Part shown: positions 1 to 12,571 of the stretch, one piece after another | How the letters are laid out: every line of letters starts with the position of its first letter | Numbering within the stretch: the first letter of the stretch is position 1 | Origin: Strigamia acuminata | Lineage: Eukaryota > Arthropoda > Chilopoda > Geophilomorpha > Linotaeniidae | NCBI GenBank assembly: GCA_949358305.1 | Contig: OX442314.1 | Span: 27,265,118 to 27,329,117 of the forward strand | DNA length: 64,000 nucleotides | Direction: 5' to 3' | Program-made: the position numbers and the translations under genes | The notes under the pieces: generated by a model | Told to the model about the DNA's origin: nothing | What the model saw: the letters and a program-made list of their open reading frames with translations, nothing else | The model's database searches: none

Positions 1-55
1 GGTACCGACTAAACCCTAGATGGAATTTTTTCATTTTATTTTGTTTTTCTTTCAG

Positions 56-3000
56 AAAATGTGGATTCTAGAAGTCACTCAATTGAAAAACGATACAACA
101 GCATGAAACTGCAAGAAAGTCTTCCAAAAACACTTGCAGTTGAAGTGGTCAGTAGCCAGTCCAAAGTTTCAGTGACCGTCGATGGAACTACGGTAATTAT
201 AATAATCAATTGTCACATCAGATAGTACAGAGTTTGCGGCAGGTACTTTTCCCTTATAAAAACCCCCGTTAAGCCTATAGGTATAAATTGGTCCTCCTAA
301 GCCTAAGCAAAAGGGGTCCGGTCATTTCGTTGTCATTTTGTCTGAACAAAATGCTTGTTATACTCTTGTTCGAATCAAGAGTCCTTTCTCCCATTGGCCG
401 AGCCTCAGTACTCCTAACTCCAGACTGTAAACTACCACTAGGAGAAGTAGTTTTTATTTTTATTTATTTTTGACATTTTGTGATTATTATGACTATTTAA
501 ATTGATATAATTTTGATTGTTTTTAATTATAAAATGATTTTTCCACGTATAAAATAAAGTTTTATGCATTTTTTAATTTCAAACTTATGTTTCTTTTGTT
601 TATTGATTGCTTTGCCAGGAAAGCAAACAATTTCCTAACAATAAATAATTGATTACAATTTTGGTGTTTGGGTTCATTTTTTTGGATCACTACGCCAGTA
701 AAATGGCTCGGCCAATGGGAGAAAGGACTCTTTTGATTCGAACAAGAATATAGTTTGATTTTTCTTCACTCTCTCGCTTTGTGCGTCCCAGTCAAGGTGC
801 GGCGAGTGCAAACTGAGCAAGGAACCTGGCCCTCTGCATTAACCATTCTGTTAGAAGCTAGAGTCAACCGAGGCGACGAAATGAACCGACCTCAAGCAAA
901 ATATGACTCAAAAAGGCTTAACCGTCTTTCTCCCTTTTAATAAACGTCTTTATTTAGATATTAGAGGATGCCGAAGACACAAACGGAAGAGGCATTCACG
1001 TTTTAGTGTTAAACCAAGCGACCGGAAGCGTAATGGCGCAGAGAATGTTCGATACTTATTCACCACACGAAGACGAATCCATGGTTTTGTTCCTTAACAT
1101 GGTCTCGGACGGCCGAATCATCATTTTTACCATAAAGGTAATTAAATTGACTGCGCAAATCCTTTTTGTTTGCTCAAAAAAGCGAATTCGATGCAGGATG
1201 AAGGCACATTCCAAATGAAACAATCGGCAAGAGACATGCTGCGACGACTCGGAAGCAAGAAAGCGAACTTGATTGGTTGGAGGGATATGTGGGCCATGGT
1301 GGCCCAGAAGGGAGGAAAGATGTTTGGAGAGTCGTACAGCAAATCTCCAGATGTGAACACGTGGGGAGGACCCTTGTTGCTCAAAGCCGAGGCACCGCTA
1401 GTGTCTGTTGAAGGTCTTTCTGAAAATAACCTTTTGTAAATGAAATGTAGTAGTTGCTGAAGCGAGTCTTCCGCGTTATTGATGTGGATTAATTAAACTC
1501 TGCAGAGAGCGAGTGCGATTGGCCGGAGACGGAAGAGAACAGACGCCGGCGTGCATTTTGCAACCGTATTGAAGGGTATGGAAGCATATGCAGTTGCACG
1601 GATCCTGCGCCGCTCATATTCAATCCGCCGTCGGTAAGTTGAACTGTTTCTGCACGTAGGAAGCGCCAAAGCGGTTTGTTTTTAGTTTTGTTTGGCACCG
1701 TCGGGGCGGCCGTGCTTAGCTTCGCACAGTGGGTGCATTCATAAAGTTGTTTAAACTTGTTTGTGTTTATTTACACGTTAGATTTTATATTTAGGCCGTT
1801 TAAAAGTTTAAAGGACTTTGTGAATGCGCGTATTGAGTAGTTTTGCACTGGGATTGCATTTTCACTAAAAATGTAGTTTTGTGGTCTAAAAGTGTCATAT
1901 TTTTATCAAGAATGCAGTTTTTCACGTAGAATTAACATTTATGCACTTACGGTATGTAGGGCATTTTTGAGCAAATGGTTGCAGTTTGTCTAAAAGATTC
2001 TTTTTTGCACTTAAATATGCAGGTTTTTTCGGATTGGATTATTTTTGTATTTTTTTTTGAACATTTTTTTTCCTTGGCGTCACAAAACTTTGCACCCCAG
2101 CCTGGGTTTCTTCACCTCGTATCTTGATGGTAAAAGCTAATTGACAAATCCCTGTCTGCATATAAATAAACGCTATTAATAGATAAATTTTAGAAGTAAT
2201 ATCAGGTAACGGCACTGTTAACGCGTGTGCAATAAACAATTTTAAACTTGTGTTTTCATGTGCAAAAAATGGAATTCAAAAAGTCACTTAGACTATACTC
2301 AGAAACATCACAACGTTGTCCTAACTCCTATTGGTTGAGCCATCTCACTGGTGTAGTGGCACCAAAAAGTAGCCGATAACACCGAAATTGTAATCTAGCT
2401 AGGCAAAACAACCAGTAAAAAATTAAACATTTGTTTATCTGCCAAAAGAAACCAACAAACTATGCTAACATTGTTTGATTGATTAAAAGGGGAAAAAGCT
2501 TGTTTAGCAAATAAAATAAACATTTTAGTATCAAATAAATAAAATCCATCATTCTAATCACTTTTTACATTAAAATACATTCAAAATATACAGGACTACT
2601 TTCCCATGTAGTAGAGCACAGTCCCTAGTTAGGCGTAAACCGGCTTATGGTGGGTTATGGTGGTTTTGAGTATTAAGAGCATTTTTAAAACGGCATATTT
2701 AAACTGTTTGAATTTTAATATTTGAATTTGGCATCAAGATATCGCACATAGACTGTTGCAACAGCGGAGTAAATAATCGCCTTGCCCTAATTAAAAGATG
2801 TGTGCAATAGACTTTTGGAAAAATTAGGTCAGGTGATACGATCATGTGATTGTAACAATGGTTGTCCCTCCCGCGCCCTCTATGAGAAAAACCATTGCAA
2901 AATAACATTATTAATTTGTAGTTTTCTTATTGTGAGCGGAGCCAAACTGCATTATGTCATAATTTTCCAATGGTCTATTCCTCTTTAAGTTTTTGATAGT

Positions 3001-6000
3001 TTGGTCGTAAATGCACTAGTTGCATTATTCTCAACATTGCACTTCATGTTTGACATTATAAGATAATTTGCTGACGTACCTATGTTTGAAAAAGTGAGGA
3101 AATAGTTTCACTGACAGCAATGGAACTGAATTGACAATCATCAATTGTTAATGTTGCTGGAAAAGGAAACGTTGTGGATCTTTGGAATCGAACCATAAAG
3201 TCTTTTGTTTGACGTCCTACTGCCAATTTTAATGAAACTTGGCTGTGTAAATATCTGAATTTGCTTTCATAAAAGTAAATTTAAACTTGGGACATCTTTT
3301 ATCTACATTACTTATGTGCACTTAGTGAAATTCAAGTGATGAGAGCACTTAAACAATACATTTGTTTAAAGGGGACTACGGCCGGTTTAAGGGACGATCA
3401 AGTGGTGCAACCAACAGGGTGCCCTAAATTCAACGACTATACTCCGGCACACTATAAGAGTGTCCTTTCTTCCATTGGTCGAGCCATTTTACTGGTGTAG
3501 TGATACCAAAAAATACGAAAAAAAAATAGCACAGGGCGCTGATAGAGCTAGACAGAAAAGGTTGTTTCAATTGATTCAGAGCAATAATTCTTTAATTGCA
3601 GATACCAAACGACAGAATTCATGACATTCCAGTGGCCATTATTGCAAGCAACAGACCTCACTATTTGTACCGGATGCTCTGTTCCTTACTCGCTGCCAAT
3701 GGTGCAAATCCAAAAATGATCACGGTGTTCATTGATGGATATTTTGAAGAACCTTTGGAAGTGACACGCTTGTTTGGTCTTCGTGGAATCCAACATACTC
3801 CCATTGGGATCAAAAATGCCCGCATTTCCCAACATTACAAAGCGTCGCTTACCGCTACGTTTAACTTATATCCAGTAAACACATACGTTAATAGACAGTC
3901 CAACTCTGTTATAGCTTAGGTTAGGTTAGATAGGGTGACCAAAATTGCGCAAAAAATTACAAATTTTGCTAGTAATTATGAAGCAAAATTAAAATTATGA
4001 CTTTTGTGATAATAAAAGTCGAATTAAATGCAAAAAACGATGAAAAACCTACAAAAACACGCGATAAAAGGCCCAAAAATTCTTAACAACCGCGTGGTGG
4101 ACTAGTAAAAATTAGACTCGGGTTTGGCTCTTCGTAGCCTTTATATAGTGGTCATACCCCTGGTGTTTTTTCTTTAAAAGTACTATTTATATATTTAAAA
4201 ATTAGACAAGCCCTAAGTGACTGTCCACCACCGACCCGCCGCGATATAAAATTATTTGCGCCGGTTTGAAGTTGGTGGCATGCTTAAATTTGATCAACAA
4301 TTCGTGCGTCTCCATCTATATGCGATTTAAGTTAAATCGCAATAATCGCAATATCGCATATTGCGATATATCGCAAACGACAGCTACTGACTAAAGTAGC
4401 TGCGATATTCACCGAAAAAAATCGCATTGCGATTAATCGCAAATTCGCACAGGCTTAATTTTTAAAAATCGGAACATTTTTGCATCCCGAGGAAGTTTTT
4501 CAGGACGTCCTGCATTAGAATGCCACGTTAGCTTCTCCTGGCGGCAGGCGTTGCAAATTTTCTGCAACTTTTTGCTTAGATCATTTACGCTGTAACGGGT
4601 TGGACTGTATGCATTTATTTTTATTTTTTATATTTTTTTATTTTTAACTTATTTTATTTTTTTCAAATAAGGAAGCAAAATATGTCATCATCATTGAAGA
4701 AGATCTGGATATTTCCCCTGATTTTTTCAGTTACTTCAGTCAGACACTTCGTTTATTTGAAGAGGATCCCTCAGTTTATTGTGTTTCTGCTTGGAATGAC
4801 CAAGTAAATGAACAGTTTATTCTTCAAATTAATCCTATTATCATTACTTTGTGCGGTGATTTTAATCCTGTGGTCTGGGTTCATTGGCGCAATTAAAAAA
4901 CCGCACAAATGTTGTCCGCTCAAATGGCAACATTTACCACGACATGCTGGAAAAGTTGCCATTAGCCGCGCAAGAAAAAATCCCCCTCATGATTATTCCT
5001 AACATTTGTTTGAAATTTTACTTTTTATACGCATATTTGATTTTATTATCAATTTTGGCATTTCAAGGGTCTTTATCCTCCTGTCTAATGAGGCCTTTAA
5101 GACCACTTCAATGTGGTACATTCTCAGAGCTTTGAATGAATTTATTGGTGAAAATGCATTGATTTGAAAATGGCTATCTACTAAAAAAAAAAGTGGTGCT
5201 TCTACCACTTAGCAGTTGGAACGTTACTCTAATAACGTAACATTTTCGAGATAAAGGTTTGACGACATCGATGCAATGATGTCACGACTTTGAAACATTT
5301 TATATTGAATTTTCCAAAAATCATGTAAAAAATGCGCCATTAATTAGTTGCACACTATTTATTCTTTATTTTTCACTAAAAGTGATTTTATTCCACACAT
5401 GGAACGTAACAAAATTTGAAACCTTCCTCTCTCCCCGTTACGTAATTTATGGACGGGCCCCATATGTCTGCATTTTCTAATCTTATACTTCATACAAGAA
5501 AATAGACACGTGAAATGCCAAAATTCATAATATTAGTTTGTTTTTTAATCAGTAAATGCGTGCAAATTTGACACTTGTCCAAAACATATCTAGAAACACC
5601 TGTTAATGGTTAGACGTCTTTGTACTCTCTTCTCCTCAGAGTTTGAATAAATAAATAAACAAGTCTGTGTTGATAGGGCTATGAACATACCAGCGAAGAT
5701 CCGGCTCTTTTGTACAGAGTTGAAACCATGCCAGGTTTGGGTTGGATTTTAAAGAAGTCGTTGTACAAAGAAGAATTGGAGATGAAATGGCCCAGTCCGG
5801 AGAAACTATGGGACTGGGACATGTGGATGAGACTGCCTGAAGTGAGGCACGATCGTGAGTGCATCGTTCCCGATATATCGCGTACTTACCATTTCGGCTC
5901 ATCCGGTCTCAACATGAATTCGTACTTCCAAGATATTTATTTTAAAAAGCATTCCGTCAATACACAAGCGAATATTCAACTGGCAAATATTGACAGGTAG

Positions 6001-7774
6001 GAATTTGCAGTGGTGTAACTACTATTATGCAGGCCACAGCACTGTTTAAGGGACCCAAAGACGATTAAATTGGGGATCCGTAATATGCGCGATATTCATT
6101 AGTGCGAAAATGGCGGCTGTTTCCATTTGGGAAAGTCTCGCCAACCAGACGTGAATCGACGAGAGTTGGAGTCGATAGTGATTGGTTGGCTGCAATACCT
6201 TTCCTTGCATTGCGTCGCTTACTTCAACCAGGAGTTGAAGCAGGAATTGGCGTCAACGTCAAGAATTTTTAGACGCAAGCTGCTTGCGTTGCGTCATTTT
6301 TCTTGCGTTACGTCTAGTGTGAACACAAGTGTGAAGCTTGCTTAATAGTGAAAATAACTATTTTTGAAAGAAAAAATTATATTTTTTGTTTCACTTACTT
6401 GAGGGCAGTCTGGTCAATGTTGCTGTTTAGTGGCATGCACGTCAATGTGATGGGGGTCGAAATTGAAGTTACACCACTGGAAACTTTGAATTGTTTTTTT
6501 GCCACTTTATTTTTTATTGTTTTTGTAATTTAGTGTTAAAAAAGACAACTACGAGCGCTTGATCGAAGACCTAATGAGCAGAGTTATAGTATTAGATCAC
6601 AGCAAATCCCCATGTGAAGACAGTTTTTTACCAGACACCAAAGTGAGTTTGGTGCAACAAAATAAAATCAATTAGTCAATAAAAGCAGTAAGTTAATTTT
6701 CTTGTCGTTTAGGGGGAAGTGTACATTATGTTTATCAAGATGGACAACCCAAAGGATTTCACCACTTGGCTTCAAGTTGCCAAAGTATAAACAAAAATTA
6801 TCACTTCAACATCTCAGCGATTAAATGCCAAGTTCGCTATAATAGAAAAAACTTTGCTATAAATAGAAATTCTAATAATTAGAAATTATATGCGTTAAAA
6901 TTGGTGAAGAAAAATCTGCTTAAATGTATTTAGTTGATTATCTTGTTTTTTCTTCAGGATATGATGCGGAAAATTAATAAACGCCCTGGCGTTTATTTGA
7001 GGCAGTACGGTATTTTATTTATTTGTATTCATTGAAGCAAACTTTTAGTACTGTATATCTGTAAATAGCGCACCCGTGCGCTATTAGAAAAAAAAATTTG
7101 GCCCGCGCGGTATTAGAGGCCCGCAGACTATTAAAACCCTGAACGTATCGGCAACAAAAAAACACCTAAAAGTGTGACAATTGAAACGTTTTCCATACGT
7201 TTCGGTAATTTTCTGCCGAAACGTATGCAAAACGTGTCATTTGTCATATTTGTTTGGCACACTTCGGGCCTCCAATTGTGTGTACCCGCGCACAATTCAA
7301 GGCCCGCGCGTTATTGGCAATATACGGTATTTGCTTAACCAATTTGAACGCATTTATTGTAAAAAGTATTGGTATTAATACACATCTTTTGCTAATAGCT
7401 TACATGGAACTGGCTTTTTATCGCAAATTTCTGATTTTGAATAGATAATTGATTGAGTTTTGTTTTAGTGTTTTCATATTTGGGATTTGGATGCCAGGGG
7501 ATACCACAAAAGTATGTGGCGGCTTTTTATGAAACACAACCAACTTCTAGTCGTCGGAGTGCCAAATTCACCATATTCGTAAGTTCTTATTACTGCTCAA
7601 AAATGAATATTTAAAAATAAAAAAATTGCCTGACTTGATATGAAAAAATTGATTGACCAATTTTTCTATTCAATTTTTTTGACATTTTATTTGAACAGAA
7701 AATTCAAACCAGCCAAGGTTATTCCAATTTACCTGGATCCATCAACAGAAAAAAACAGGAGCAAAATCCGGTAG
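56..7774 (+). CDS. POMGNT1: POMGNT1, protein O-mannose beta-1,2-GlcNAc transferase (5' end outside window)
   Basis: Golgi type II enzyme that adds GlcNAc from UDP-GlcNAc to O-mannose on alpha-dystroglycan-type substrates. Eleven exons join in frame: 56-192, 958-1137, 1197-1413, 1506-1633, 3602-3874, 4672-4803, 5677-5996, 6534-6642, 6713-6784, 7469-7578 and 7699-7774, stop TAG. They give 583 residues; the cytoplasmic tail, membrane anchor and start of the stem lie left of the window. The first exons encode the stem carbohydrate-binding domain (VTVDGTT, then [14 protein letters not shown]). The catalytic GT13 domain follows: [29 protein letters not shown], the metal-binding acidic motif EEDLD (exon 4672-4803), SAWNDQ, then ETMPGLGW and WDWDMWMR. 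The C-terminal part holds NPKDFTTW and HIWDLDARG. Similarity to vertebrate POMGNT1 is strong across all exons and all key motifs are intact. Large introns (193-957, 1634-3601, 3875-4671, 4804-5676) carry MITE pieces. Confidence 0.96.
358..752. mobile_element. MITE, TATACTC-type inverted repeats, copy in POMGNT1 intron
   Basis: About 45-bp inverted repeats begin TATACTCTTGTTCGAATCA on the left (from 358) and end as the complement near 752; both ends contain CCTTTCTCCCATTGGCCGAG. The interior matches the interior of the element at 51713-52108 (GATTACAAT, GGTGTTTGGGT). No open reading frame of note. Related single ends lie at 2290-2380, 3436-3520 and 8705-8750. Confidence 0.75.
2285..3520. repeat. 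Two truncated copies of the TATACTC MITE family
   Basis: At 2290-2380 and 3436-3520 the sequence repeats one end of the MITE family seen at 358 and 51713: ACTATACTC, then a CCATTGGTCGAGCC-like block and ACTGGTGTAGTGATACCA. Both are in the same orientation and lack the partner end. The segment between them is AT-rich and I see no gene in it. Everything lies inside POMGNT1 intron 1634-3601. Confidence 0.55.
4290..4460. repeat. Degenerate TCGCAAT-rich simple repeat
   Basis: The stretch 4318-4460 is a mosaic of ATCGCAAT and ATTGCGAT blocks, many forming small inverted repeats. It lies in the POMGNT1 intron between exons ending at 3874 and starting at 4672. No coding potential. Confidence 0.5.
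5205..5465. repeat. Dispersed GTCCATAAATTACGTAACG-type repeat
   Basis: Contains GTTACGTAATTTATGGAC and ACGTAACAAAATTTGAAA. A related, opposite-strand copy is at 40995-41190 (TATAAATTACATAACG, TTTTGTTACGTTTCATGT). Similar short non-autonomous repeats are common in arthropod genomes; the family name is not determinable here. Confidence 0.5.
6008..6479. mobile_element. hAT-like MITE in POMGNT1 intron
   Basis: Ends are CAGTGGTGTAACT on the left and AGTTACACCACTG on the right, about 470 bp apart, inside intron 5997-6533. The terminal CAGTG type is typical of hAT elements. The 8-bp flanks (GGAATTTG and GAAACTTT) match only weakly, so the class is inferred. Confidence 0.5.
7005..7345. repeat. Probable MITE with a 12-bp hairpin
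   Basis: The region begins near TACGGTATTTTATTT and ends near ATACGGTATTTGC. It contains GGCCCGCGCG blocks and the perfect inverted pair CATACGTTTCGG / CCGAAACGTATG (7195-7230). No coding sequence. It sits between POMGNT1 exons ending at 6784 and starting at 7469. Confidence 0.4.
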
Positions 7775-8540
7775 CTAACGGAAGAGAAACTGACATTTTA
7801 AAATTGTGTTGTGAACTAATGGGGGCACTTGTACAAGAAGCTGGCAATGGTCTAAAGGAGAAGCAGTGTATAAAATTAGAGTATGAATAATCACGAATAA
7901 TGCAAATTTAGGAGACGAAGAAGTAGATTTTAGAATGCGCAACAATACCAATGCAAATATAAGGTGCCTATTTGTAGTTGATTTATACAAGAAACATATA
8001 ATGTTGAAGTTAACTTTACACTTTACACTGTATCTCTCATTCATTTTCTGTATAATTTTTGTGATAATCAGTCGCGGATCTATAATTTGCAACGGAGGGG
8101 CCCCGGAGCCAAAGATGTTGATGTTTGATTGACATTTGTGGCATTTTAGATCTAAAACAATGGAGAATGAAGATCCGCGCCTGGTGATATTTGTGGCATT
8201 TTTGGTTGTGTTTATACAACTATTATTTTGAGATTAATAAGTCAAGTGGAGGCGATTGTTTGCACGTGGGTAAACCAATTAAAATGGTTTATTGCATTGT
8301 GCAGTTTTGTTTTTGGATATTTAGTCATGTTTATTTTGTATTGGCAACTTAATTTTTGTTTAAGGTTGTGTGAATGTGTTTTCTTTGACTTTGATTTACT
8401 TTTAGACATTAATGTAAGATGCATTAAAAGTAAAAAAAAAAAATATTAAGAATTGATATTGTTAGTGATTATTGCTGCATTGAGGTATGAGAATTGTACG
8501 ACTGATAGTTAGTTTAGGATTTTAAGCCAACGTTTATTTA
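7775..8540. other. Spacer between convergent POMGNT1 and astacin genes
   Basis: AT-rich 3' flanking sequence of both genes. I see no conserved coding segment; the open frames here are short and lack family similarity. A repeat of AGATCTAAAACAATGGAGAATGAAGATCCGCGCC type near 8080-8185 could be a repeat fragment. Confidence 0.5.
8533..8538 (-). terminator. Poly(A) signal of the astacin gene
   Basis: AATAAA on the minus strand lies only 2 nt beyond the TAA stop. A second overlapping AATAAA-like hexamer adjoins. Either the 3' UTR is extremely short or a later signal is used. Confidence 0.45.
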
Positions 8541-11500
8541 TTAAACAAATTTAACTTTAACATTAAATCCTTTCTCAATACCAAGAGTGCCGGATTGGAA
8601 AAGCAAAACGAGGTTGTTGGTTGCTGACGTGATGGTTTTCCCACTCAATTCTTCACCGCAGTATCTAAGTAGGAAAAACAAGGTACGTATGATAAGGAAA
8701 TAGTGTTATGGGCTACTTTTTTGTGCCACTACATCAGTGATACGGCATTCGTTATTTTCGTGATTTTAATTTAGCACGTGGAAACGCCTTGTTAAATAGT
8801 TAGCGAAAAACTAGCAAAATATTAGCGATAAAATAGCTAAAATTAGCGATTTTTTAGCTAAATGGTACAAGTTAGCGATAGCGACAATTAGCTAAATGTA
8901 AATTTTGGGGGAAAAGCGAAACTTCAGCGAAGCTATTCTTGTTGGTTAGCGATCCCAACACTGACCGTGTTATCGGTACACGACACAGGTACTTGGAGTC
9001 AGTGCAAAAGTATAAAGTTGGGTTCATTTCAAGACCGCAGGAGTGTGTAATCCATAATTGTTTAAGCCAAACTTATTATTTTCAAGGCGTGCTGTGATTG
9101 GCTGAGAGCTATCGATATCGGTTCGGTTCGTCAGCGTAAGTTTTCTCAAATCGATGTATTTCGAGGTGTTAGCTTCTTATTTCCTAAAAAGGGGGGGGCT
9201 ATGACCGCCTTTGACCCCCCTAGACCTCACCTTGTCTGTTTTTAGCAAATTAGACAGAACAGGGTTTTTCGTCAATGTATTTCAATGCATTTCTCAACCA
9301 ATCACAGCGCGCTTTGAAAATAATACGTTCACGTCGGACGTTAACGTAGCCACTGCGTTTAACTTATTACTTTAAAGCCATCAAATATACTTACTCTTCT
9401 CCATTGTACATATCTTTTGCCCGTACTTCAAATATATCAAAATAACATTCTTTCTTTCCGTCAGTCTCACGTCTAAAGATAGTGAATGTGGTAAAAGTTA
9501 CTTCGACTTTCTGATTTTCAGGAGCCTAAATAGTTAATAATTAAGTAAAACAAAAAATGAATAGACATAATTTCTTACCTTAATCCACCAGACACATTTT
9601 AAATCAGAGACGTAATAATTAGGATAATTTGGAGATGTGATTGTTGAACCACTTTCAGTGATATGCCCTCCACAAGGTGCTGCAATAATTTTCAATTTTT
9701 AAGCTATTCTTCATTTTTAAAAGTTTAAATGTTTTACGCAAAATTGGTTCTTCTTTTTCGCAGGTTTTGCCACCAAACCCTGGTTTGCACGTGCATCTGC
9801 ACGAGGAATCCACGTAGCCCTCGTTCAAGCAAACTAAGTTTGAGTTACATTTGCCTGTAATTTTTATTTAGTTATTATTGAGTAAGATTAATTCAGACAA
9901 GCATTCTGCACAAATAGAAATACACTTACTGTCGCAATTGTACATTACATTTGCGAGCTTTACATCGTAAAAACTCAAGTGATTTCTTTGGCCTATGAGA
10001 AACTCCTTGGTAGGATCAAGAGGGACAATTGTTTTCTTATCATTCGTTGAGAAAGCCTGCAGATAACGGGAATATATTATCGGTACACACGAAATAAAAT
10101 AGTGGACGATTCAGTTTTTTAGTCTACATTTAAGTTAAAATATAGTGTATAAACGGAACCCGCAGATAACGTCAATCGTTAGCTCACAAACACCCGAATA
10201 GAATTTAATGTGCAGAGAATATAAGTCAAACACATGGGGAGGAGTTTCTGTTGTACTTCTTCGGCCCTCATATCTGACCCTAATAAATCAATGTCGATCA
10301 CCGACTGTGTGGACGTTTGGTCAAACCAACTAAATCAATAAAAGGGGAGAAGAAACCAAAGTTCTTTATTTGATTTTGCAATTACTTCACTCGCATTGCG
10401 TTACAACGTCTGTAAAGGAGGAGATTTTTTCATATACCAACAGGAGGAGTGTCCGGTCAAATGTCTGCATTGAGACTTAGGGAAGGGTATAGTCTTCGCT
10501 CTTCTATATTTACACTAGGGGGGGAGTCAGAACTGTAAGTAAAGGCGAAAACGTGAGAATGTCACTGCGCAATACCGTATTTTACCAAATAAGAGCCACG
10601 GCTCTTATTCAAAAGGGGCACTCTGAGCCGCGGCTCTTAATCGAGGGCGGCTCTTATTATAATTGTTTACCATATTTTGATTGGAATTTCAATTTTTTCA
10701 TAGAAATTTTACTTTTTTCAATTGAAAATTCACATTTTTTCATTAAAATTTTACTTTTTTCAATTGAAAATTAACTTTTTTTCATTGAAATTTTATTTTT
10801 TTCATTGAAATTTTATTTTTTTTATTGAAATTTCACTTTTTTCGTTAAAATTTTACTTTTTTCAATTGAAAATTCACTTTTTTCAATTGAAAATTCACTT
10901 TTTTCAATTGAAAATTTACTTTTTTCAATTGAAAATTTACTTTTTTCAATTGAAAATTCACTTTTTTCTATTGAAATTTCACTTTTTTCAATTGAAAATT
11001 CACTTTTTTCAATTGAAAATTCACTTTTTTCAATTGAAAATTCACTTTTTTCCATTGAAATTTTATTTTTTTCATTAAGATTTTATTTTTTAGTGAAATT
11101 TTAATTTTTTCTATTAAAATTTCCCTTTTTTTTAAATTTTCTATCTAAATAACCATCATCATCGACGAATTTTTCATTAACCGTTTCCTGTTCGGTTACA
11201 AAAGCCCTCGAATAGTAGTCGCGGCTCCTATTTGAGGGCGGCTCTTATTTCAAACCGCCTCCCTGAGACGCGGCTACTATTCGAGAGCGAAAGGATTGGT
11301 CTTAAGGAAATTATACTGTACTTACAAACATGCCGTAGTGCATTACTGAATCATAGTCATATGGAATGGAATAATTGCTGATGTAAGTTTGCTTTTTGAA
11401 GTTTTCCCTTCTTTCAGCATCGTAGTTTGCGGAGATTATTTTAATGTAGTTATCACGGTCAGTTCGAGCATGTTCGTGATGAAATCCAATAGCATGGCCG

Positions 11501-12571
11501 ATTTCATGAGCTATTACGTACAACTTAAAGATAAAAATACAAAAAGATAATTTCATTAATGCTTCTAGAACAGAAATTATGTAGCCTACATATAGAAAAT
11601 GGTTTTACCTTATCACAGCCATAACCAATGGAGACTTCTTGACCATTATGCCAAGATTTTCTTCCTACATCTGAATTACATCTAATATGTTGCAAAAAAG
11701 ACAATAAATCAAGCATTCAGATTAAAAACTGTCAACTGACCCTGTCTTTTTAACAAAGAGAAGGTGTGGTTCATTGTAGACATCATTTACTGGTATTTCT
11801 TTGAAGTGTAAGCATGTTCCATCTTGCCATATTTTCATTGCCTGTTCAATAGAACTTTTTTGCCCATGAGCTATTTAAACAAATATCAGTTTAGACTGTT
11901 CAATTTACTTTGGTATCTTACTTACAACTCAGTGTAATCTTGTATGGAACAACTCCATCTGGCCATAACCAGTTTTTCAAACTGTGACCTTTTCTGAAGT
12001 CTACAGGTCCATCACCATAAAACATTTCATATTGCTCATCGGACATAATCATGTCTCCTTGAAATAGTTTCTGTCCATCTGAAGTGGTTTCAGGATAAAG
12101 CTCTGAATTCTAAAGGTAAACACAAATGAAAAATGTATTCTAAGGGTTTCAATAAAGACGAAGAGTTTGGAAATAATCGAAGCGACGGATTTTGACATAT
12201 GGACTTTTCGAACACAGTTTGTGCACTTTGTGTCGTAAAGTCGGTGACTCTGGCCTCTGACGATGAATGTGGCCACCATGGTTTTTTTTAAAAAACAGGA
12301 AATGCGTGACAAAAAATCTAAATGTTTGATATGGGTATTGTAACTCTACCTAAGACCCACCTAAACACATAGTTAACAGTTTTGTAGTTATTAAATTGAA
12401 GGCGTTATTAACAATTTACTAAAAAAATCGGCCACATTCACCCGACGTTACGGTACATCAAAATTGGCATAGCAAAAACATAGGGTGCTATTTTAGATCA
12501 TCACTTACACATCCAGCAATTATTAGTATGATTGGCAACAATAGTTTTGCTGTAGGGTGCATTGAAGCCAT
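8541..12571 (-). CDS. Astacin-family (M12A) zinc metalloprotease with EGF-like and CUB domains
   Basis: Secreted endopeptidase. Ten exons read right to left: 12571-12509, 12109-11926, 11870-11741, 11681-11609, 11523-11326, 10056-9930, 9854-9738, 9679-9579, 9525-9395 and 8664-8541; all phases agree, giving 415 residues. Residues 1-21 are a signal peptide. The prodomain carries the aspartate-switch motif FQGD (Asp40) that caps the zinc. The catalytic domain begins near NWLWPDGVVPY. The zinc motif HEIGHAIGFHHEH is at 156-168 (His156, His160, His166; Glu157 is the general base) and the Met-turn is SVMHYG (Met211, Tyr213). A Cys-rich EGF-like module follows (exon 9854-9738), then a CUB domain (PCGGHI, SPNYPNYY, YFDIFEV). 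This matches the tolloid/SPAN-like architecture with a single CUB. All catalytic residues are present. A TTTATT (AATAAA on the minus strand) at 8533-8538 directly follows the stop. Confidence 0.95.
8795..9345. repeat. TTAGCGA-rich repeat and MITE in last astacin intron
   Basis: From 8795 to 8910 there are degenerate repeats of TTAGCGA/TTAGCTAA. From about 9068 to 9330 an element has inverted ends: TTATTATTTTCAAGGCG with GCTGTGATTGGCTGAG on the left, and the complement CTCAACCAATCACAGCGCG with GAAAATAATA on the right. No coding sequence. Confidence 0.5.
10570..11300. repeat. 21-bp minisatellite flanked by GCGGCTCTTATT blocks
   Basis: Between 10690 and 11110 about twenty copies of a 21-bp unit (CTTTTTTCAATTGAAAATTCA and variants) are tandemly arranged. 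Flanks at 10578-10660 and 11200-11290 carry repeated GCGGCTCTTATT/GAGGGCGGCTC motifs, suggesting a non-autonomous transposon whose centre is the array. Because 21 is a multiple of three, long repeat-only open frames occur on both strands; I do not regard them as genes. The whole lies in astacin intron 10057-11325. Confidence 0.7.

Noticed and set aside
4240-4460. CRISPR-like or palindromic array around TCGCAAT
   Set aside because: The units are irregular and without spacers, in a eukaryotic intron; simple degenerate repeat.
6961-7010. CAG-preceded stretch GATATGATGCGGAAAATTAA as an extra POMGNT1 exon
   Set aside because: The family continues directly from QVAK to CFHIWD, and adding this stretch would break the frame.
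10822-11078. Long repeat-coded frames on both strands (EKSEFSI and FFQLKIH repeats)
   Set aside because: They are simply a 21-bp minisatellite read in frame. No start context, splice sites or family support.
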